Positions 59,031 to 64,000 of a stretch of DNA of 64,000 nt are shown here, in pieces; the stretch's first letter is position 1, and each line of letters starts with the position of its first letter. The position numbers were made by a program, and so were the translations under genes. Origin of the DNA: Pampus argenteus (taxonomy: Eukaryota > Chordata > Actinopteri > Scombriformes > Stromateidae); NCBI GenBank assembly GCA_036937835.1, contig CM072878.1, positions 16,038,001 through 16,102,000 of the forward strand, read 5' to 3'. The notes below the pieces were generated by a model, which made no database searches, was not told the DNA's origin, and was given only the letters and a program-made list of their open reading frames with translations.

Positions 59031-59450
59031 TCAACACCCATTTTATTTGTATCACTATGAAATCGAGACTAATGGAAGAAATAATCAATCGGGAAGGGTT
59101 AAAAACAGGGATACTGGCACGAAAATCTGCAGTGTTGAAAGTCATGCCTGGGAAAAGGGGCCAACTTTGAATGTCTGAGCGACAGTGTTATGTCTATCCT
59201 GCATTGTATACCTTTAATAAATTAGAAAATATTTGAAAAGCTGGAACCAGAAAATTAGCATTTTTAATGACAAAGAACAGTGAATCAATTATCAAACTAA
59301 TCAGAGATTAACTTTCTAACAATGGACGAACCGATTAATCGACTCATACATTATAAATAAGACTTTACTTTGGCTTTTTTTTAAACTTATTTTGAAAAAT
59401 GTAACCGGAAGTCTTGTAACTCCGTTGGACTTGACGTTTCATCTGGTCGT
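59031..59450. other. ccdc47-dcaf7 intergenic remainder
   Basis: No gene was found. A decayed fragment of the ATTAATCGA-type repeat lies near 59275-59350. The dcaf7 promoter and 5' UTR are expected between about 59400 and 59662. Confidence 0.4.
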
Positions 59451-59662
59451 TATGAGCAATGCCACTCTTTGTTAAGTGAAGTGGTGAGAATATCGCTTTA
59501 AAACACACTTTGCCTACTCAAATGGTAATTATTACCACGTTTTGTGATATTTGCGCACACAACTTGAAGTAACTGGTGACAGTTTCCTTGTAAGACGACT
59601 TATTTTGTAGTTGGCTAACGCTAGCGGGTTAGCTGCTCAGACGACAGCTGCAGTTCGGGAGG

Positions 59663-62616
59663 ATGTCGCTTCACGGCAAAAGAAAAGAAATCTACAAATA
59701 CGAGGCGCCATGGACGGTGTATGCAATGAACTGGAGCGTCCGTCCGGACAAACGCTTTCGGTTGGCACTTGGCAGCTTTGTGGAGGAATATAATAACAAG
59801 GTGCGTAGTGTGATTTTTGGCCATTTTTATCAGCCTAAGCTAAAGATAGTAACGCTAGCGAGCTAAAAAGCTAATGCTAGTCACCCTGCGCAGCACCAAG
59901 CCGTTATATCACAATGCGTGTTTTGTTGTTTATCTTTTAGTAACACTCAAATAATAATCGTGTTACTCTAATTTAGTAGTGCTATATATACACCTAATGC
60001 TATCTCAAACCCCCACTCGGCTCCCCGGTGATTTTTATATAATAATATAACGTTACAGGTCTTGTTTTCCCTCTTGTTTAGGTTCAGCTGGTGGGTCTGG
60101 AAGAGGAGAGCTCAGAGTTTGTCTGCAGGAACACATTTGACCATCCTTACCCCACCACCAAGATCATGTGGATCCCAGACACCAAGGGGGTTTATCCGGA
60201 TCTGCTGGCCACCAGTGGGGACTACCTGCGCATATGGAGGGTAAGGTTTCTCCTCCTGGACATCATGGTGTTTATGTAGATGAGAAGTCAGGTGGAAGTT
60301 TATATTGTCATTTATGATCATCAAATCTCATTAAAAAACAGTTACAGAGCCATGTATATGTATATCTTCAGTAATGATGCCACATACAGGGTGATGTAGT
60401 TAGAAAGTATTGAAAAGAGAGAAATGTGTTGTTGTTGTTTCATTAGATTTGGCAATAACAAAAATAGAGCTGCAACAATTAGTCAATCGATTAGTAAATT
60501 ATTTTGATTAGTTAATTGTTTTGAGTCATTTGGGGGAAAAACTGCTTCTTAACTGTTAATATTTTCTGGTTTCTTTAGTCTTATATAACAATAAATAGAA
60601 TATTTTGGGGTTGTGGACTGTTTGGTCAGAACAAAACGAGACATCTCATTAAGTCTCCTTGGACATTGGGAAACATGTTCCCCATTTTTCAGGCATTTTA
60701 TGGACCTGTTTGATCCATAATCAATTAATTGAGAAAATAAAAGTCCAGAACATTTCAAGCCTTGAGTTTGAACTCCTTGCCTGTGATATACACTAGTCCA
60801 TGTCTGAGCCACAAGAGATGAAAATAAGACATCATCATCATCATCATCATCATACTTAATTGTCATCCAAAAGCAGTATACAGTCAAATAATTTTTTTTT
60901 AAAATGTAAATATTGACCAGTGTTTAAAAGTCTACTCCATGACAAATTCCTTCACATTCATCTTGCAGGTCAGCGACACAGAAACACGTCTTGAATGTTT
61001 GCTGAATAACAACAAGAACTCAGACTTCTGTGCTCCTCTCACCTCCTTTGACTGGAATGAAGTTGATCCCAATCTGCTGGGTAAGAAATCCACTGTCTCA
61101 TCAATAATTAGGAGGCTATAAGTCAGACACAGACAAGTGTACTTTCACATGAGACATTTAAATATCTAATGCGTTTGTTCATTCGCTGTGAAGGCACCTC
61201 CAGCATTGACACCACCTGCACTATCTGGGGGTTGGAGACTGGTCAGGTGTTGGGGCGAGTCAACCTGGTGTCTGGTCATGTGAAGACTCAGCTGATTGCT
61301 CATGACAAAGAGGTGTGTATCTCGTCTTCAAAATGAGAAAATGTCACTTAAACTTGCATATCTGTAAGTGCAAAACTAACTACAACTAGTTAATTACTCC
61401 AAAATTAAGAGAAGAATAAGAATAAGTCTTGTGTGTACAAAGCATTAAGGAATATTTGTCTTTGTGTGTCTGTGTAGGTGTATGACATCGCGTTTAGCCG
61501 TGCAGGAGGTGGTAGGGATATGTTTGCCTCTGTCGGAGCCGACGGTTCTGTCCGCATGTTTGACCTCCGGCACCTGGAGCACAGCACCATCATCTATGAA
61601 GATCCCCAGCACCACCCGCTGCTCCGCCTCTGCTGGAACAAGCAGGACCCCAACTACCTGGCCACAATGGCCATGGACGGCATGGAGGTCAGTGTGTCTT
61701 AACACCTGTTATTGTAAGACGCAACCTTTTCCAGTTCCTGTAAGCACAAAAATCATGAAATATTCAATTTTATGGACACTTAATCAGAATTTCATATACA
61801 TGGGTATCATAATTTCTACCTGATGCAAAGCAAGTACCAATATGTTTTCTATTCTGTTTAGTATGTGTCATTAATACTTCTGTGTGGTAGGTGGTCATCC
61901 TGGATGTACGCGTGCCCTGCACACCTGTGGCTCGGCTCAACAACCATCGCGCCTGTGTTAACGGCATCGCCTGGGCCCCCCACTCCTCGTGTCACATCTG
62001 CACTGCAGGTAACGCTAATCTTACAAGTTCATCGCATGTCACGCTGTTCCAGAGGTTTAATATAGTCTTGGTCAAAATCTGTGTCAGACAGTCTATCGAT
62101 TTTTGAGGCATGAGAAAATTAAAAAGCAAACGGCACAGTTCTTCTTTGGTACAGTTATAATTTTGGACAGCTCATGGTTACATTTTTTTGTCTGATCAAC
62201 AGTCCAAAATCCAAAGATTTTACTATCATGTATAACAGAAATGCCCCAAGTCCTCCTTGATAAGCTGCAACTACCAAATATTTGGCATTTGTACTTGAAA
62301 AATTTCTATAACGATTAATAAAATTCTTATTTGCTTAATTTTCTGACAACCAACTAATATATAATTATCCCCTTTATTCCCTGCTGTCTCTTTAGTCTCA
62401 TGTATTTCTTTTAATGCTAACTCTGCGTGTCGTCTCCCCTCAGCTGATGACCACCAGGCCCTGATATGGGACATCCAGCAGATGCCGCGGGCCATTGAAG
62501 ATCCCATCCTGGCCTACACCGCTGAAGGAGAGATCAACAATGTGCAGTGGGCCTCCACCCAGCCAGACTGGATCGCCATCTGCTACAACAACTGCCTGGA
62601 GATCCTGCGTGTCTAA
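59663..62616 (+). CDS. dcaf7: DCAF7 / WDR68, WD40 scaffold protein
   Basis: Seven coding exons: 59663-59800, 60082-60240, 60969-61080, 61194-61312, 61478-61687, 61891-62008, 62444-62616. They give 342 residues, the same length as human DCAF7. It is a WD40-propeller adaptor that binds DYRK1A/HIPK kinases and CUL4-DDB1, and is needed for craniofacial development in zebrafish. The N-terminus MSLHGKRKEIYKYEAPWTVY and the C-terminus CYNNCLEILRV are characteristic. WD-type blades are visible, for example DGSVRMFDLR and DDHQALIWDI. The acceptor before exon 4 (GCTGTGAAG) has a weak pyrimidine tract but keeps the frame. The ATG follows CGGGAGG in a GC-rich leader. The gene is head-to-head with ccdc47. 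Confidence 0.97.
60464..60750 (+). repeat. Dispersed repeat with ATTAATCGA-type core, fullest copy
   Basis: It begins AGAGCTGCAACAATTAGTCA and contains CATTTTATGGACC followed by an AATCAATTAATTGAG block. It shares these with 24900-25070 and, reversed, with 6885-6965 and 7635-7795. It lies in dcaf7 intron 2. An (ATC)n tract follows at about 60832-60852. Confidence 0.6.
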
Positions 62617-63760
62617 AGCTTCGGACACTTGGACCGAGAAGAGGGAGGGGGGCGTTGTTTCAGATTTGGACTTAATTTTTAGTCCTTGTCCCACTGATTT
62701 CAAGACAAGGACGATGTCACGAGTGAACTTTCTGAACGTGTTTGGAGTATCCCGCACCTACTCCACAGTCCACAGTAACCTGGTTTACATTTTCTTCCAC
62801 GTCTTTTACTCCATACTTCTTCTAAATGTGTTTTAAGCTCTTATTTATTTTTTGCTCCCAAGGTAGTGTTCAACATCCATAAGAAGCACCAGTGCTTTGA
62901 ACTCTTGTGCAGTTGTCTCTGAAAAGAAGACAAAGTAGAATTTTATACTTCTTGGTGTGAGTTTTCGTTTCAGCCAACTGTGAGATTGCCACGAAGGGTT
63001 TAGATGTTGTGTGCTTCATCTATTTGATTTGTAAAGGTTGATACAAACTCCTGTAGGTGGCAGATGACCTCTAATATGTAGGAATATGTTGTAGCCTTCT
63101 CGTGGACTCGTACCATATTACTGGTGATTCAAGGATCACTATATTATAGTCTTGTTTACCCCTGTGGCAATTTAAACTGCTCATTATCCTCTTTCCAAAT
63201 GATTGTATCCAGGATCAAATTTATGACCTGTGCAACTTTTAAAAATTGTAAAATAATTTGTGAGGGATTCATATTGTCACTTGCAGTGGTGTCTGTCATC
63301 ATATGGTGTGTTTTAGTTTGGCTGGTGTGCTTGCGTGTGTGTGTGTGTGTGTGTGTGTGTGAGTGAGAGGCAGCCATGTACAGCAACACTCAAGAACCTA
63401 CCAGAGCATTGTCATTCAGCATTTAGCTTCCTAATTCTCTTCTCTTTTATTTGTATAAGATTGTGCTTTGGAAAAAATGACATTTTTTTTTTCTTTTGTC
63501 AAGACTGTGTTAGATTGAGTTGTAAAGTGGGAGGAGAGTGATGACAACTTTCTGACTGCGTCTGTGTCCTTCTCTCTTTTCTGTTGTTTTCAATACTTAA
63601 AGGCTCATGTCCTTGTAGCATGCCATTACAAGGCAAACTGTACATACATATAAATATATCAACATAAGACGTTGGTAAGCCAAGTGTTCATGTGGTAGCT
63701 TTTTTTCATAAAGTTTATTATTGAATTTGCTCTAATAAATTGTATTCCTCCATGTCTTAG
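62617..63760 (+). other. dcaf7: 3' UTR of dcaf7
   Basis: Non-coding sequence after the stop, with a (GT)n tract at 63332-63361. AATAAA at 63734-63739 is the most likely polyadenylation signal, giving a 3' UTR of about 1.1 kb. Confidence 0.55.
63332..63361. repeat. (GT)n microsatellite
   Basis: About 14 GT units in the dcaf7 3' UTR. Confidence 0.9.
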
Positions 63761-63880
63761 GAACTAACTTGTCAGTGTACTAGTTTATTTTGAGAAGTTA
63801 AGATCCTGTTACACGTTTCCTGATATTAGATGTGTATCTCTTTTTCCATGGTTTAAAGTTTTAAAGTGTATAAATAAAAG

Positions 63881-63952
63881 AGGGGGCACCCGGATTTGAA
63901 CCGGGGACCTCTTGATCTGCAGTCAAATGCTCTACCACTGAGCTATACCCCC
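63881..63952 (-). tRNA. tRNA-Cys (anticodon GCA)
   Basis: The 72-nt minus-strand gene starts GGGGGTATAGCTCAG. The seven-pair acceptor stem closes with TGCCCCC plus discriminator T. The anticodon loop is CTGCAGA within TTTGACTGCAGATCAAG, giving GCA for cysteine. The T arm contains GGTTCAAATCC. There is no intron. A minus-strand TTTT just after the gene can end Pol III transcription. It is the standard eukaryotic tRNA-Cys and looks functional. Confidence 0.97.
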
Positions 63953-64000
63953 TGACACAGCTGTCAGCCTTCGGTGTTATGTTTGGATTATTCACCAGCT

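Noticed and set aside
1..64000. A multi-gene novel system
   Set aside because: All six protein genes are well-known, unrelated housekeeping or tissue genes with conserved structure; the remaining unusual sequence is transposon debris and microsatellites.

Overview
The window is nuclear DNA of a ray-finned (teleost) fish. Genes have many short GT-AG exons in AT-rich introns. The spacers carry CA, TA and GATA microsatellites and teleost-type dispersed elements (hAT-like MITEs, a TTAA-flanked MITE family, a piggyBac relic, LINE tails). No prokaryotic operon, phage, CRISPR or toxin system was seen. Six protein-coding genes and one tRNA gene can be reconstructed exon by exon, and every exon phase closes.

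Layout, left to right. (1) mylpf (+, CDS 2238-5665), fast skeletal myosin regulatory light chain, with a TATA box. (2) tbc1d10b (-, 11271-17650), a Rab GTPase-activating protein, convergent with mylpf; its non-coding first exon lies near 18955-19150. (3) hsd3b7 (-, 22400-30003), a 3-beta-hydroxy-C27-steroid dehydrogenase, with transposon relics in its introns. (4) A transposon-rich spacer (30085-32443): a decayed piggyBac element with a 5'-truncated LINE nested inside, next to a genomic poly(A) tract. (5) setd1a (-, 35227-50813), a 20-coding-exon H3K4 methyltransferase with one clear U12-type AT-AC intron. (6) ccdc47 (-, 54309-57357), an ER membrane-protein biogenesis factor. (7) dcaf7 (+, 59663-62616), a WD40 scaffold, head-to-head with ccdc47. 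(8) tRNA-Cys(GCA) (-, 63881-63952) at the right edge.

The genes do not form one pathway: muscle contraction, Rab trafficking, bile-acid synthesis, chromatin methylation, ER membrane insertion and WD40 scaffolding are unrelated jobs. From memory, mylpf, tbc1d10b, hsd3b7 and setd1a have orthologues in human 16p11.2, while ccdc47 and dcaf7 have theirs in human 17q23. The setd1a-ccdc47 spacer (about 52.1-53.7 kb) would then be a junction between two ancestral blocks.

The most noteworthy observations are the AT-AC minor-class intron in setd1a (intron 39849-39990, with both splice sites, the branch site and the protein join agreeing), the nested piggyBac/LINE locus, and a MITE family whose copies end at TTAA. 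I found no convincing undescribed multi-gene system. UTR limits, transcription starts and repeat-family names are inferences from sequence and memory.
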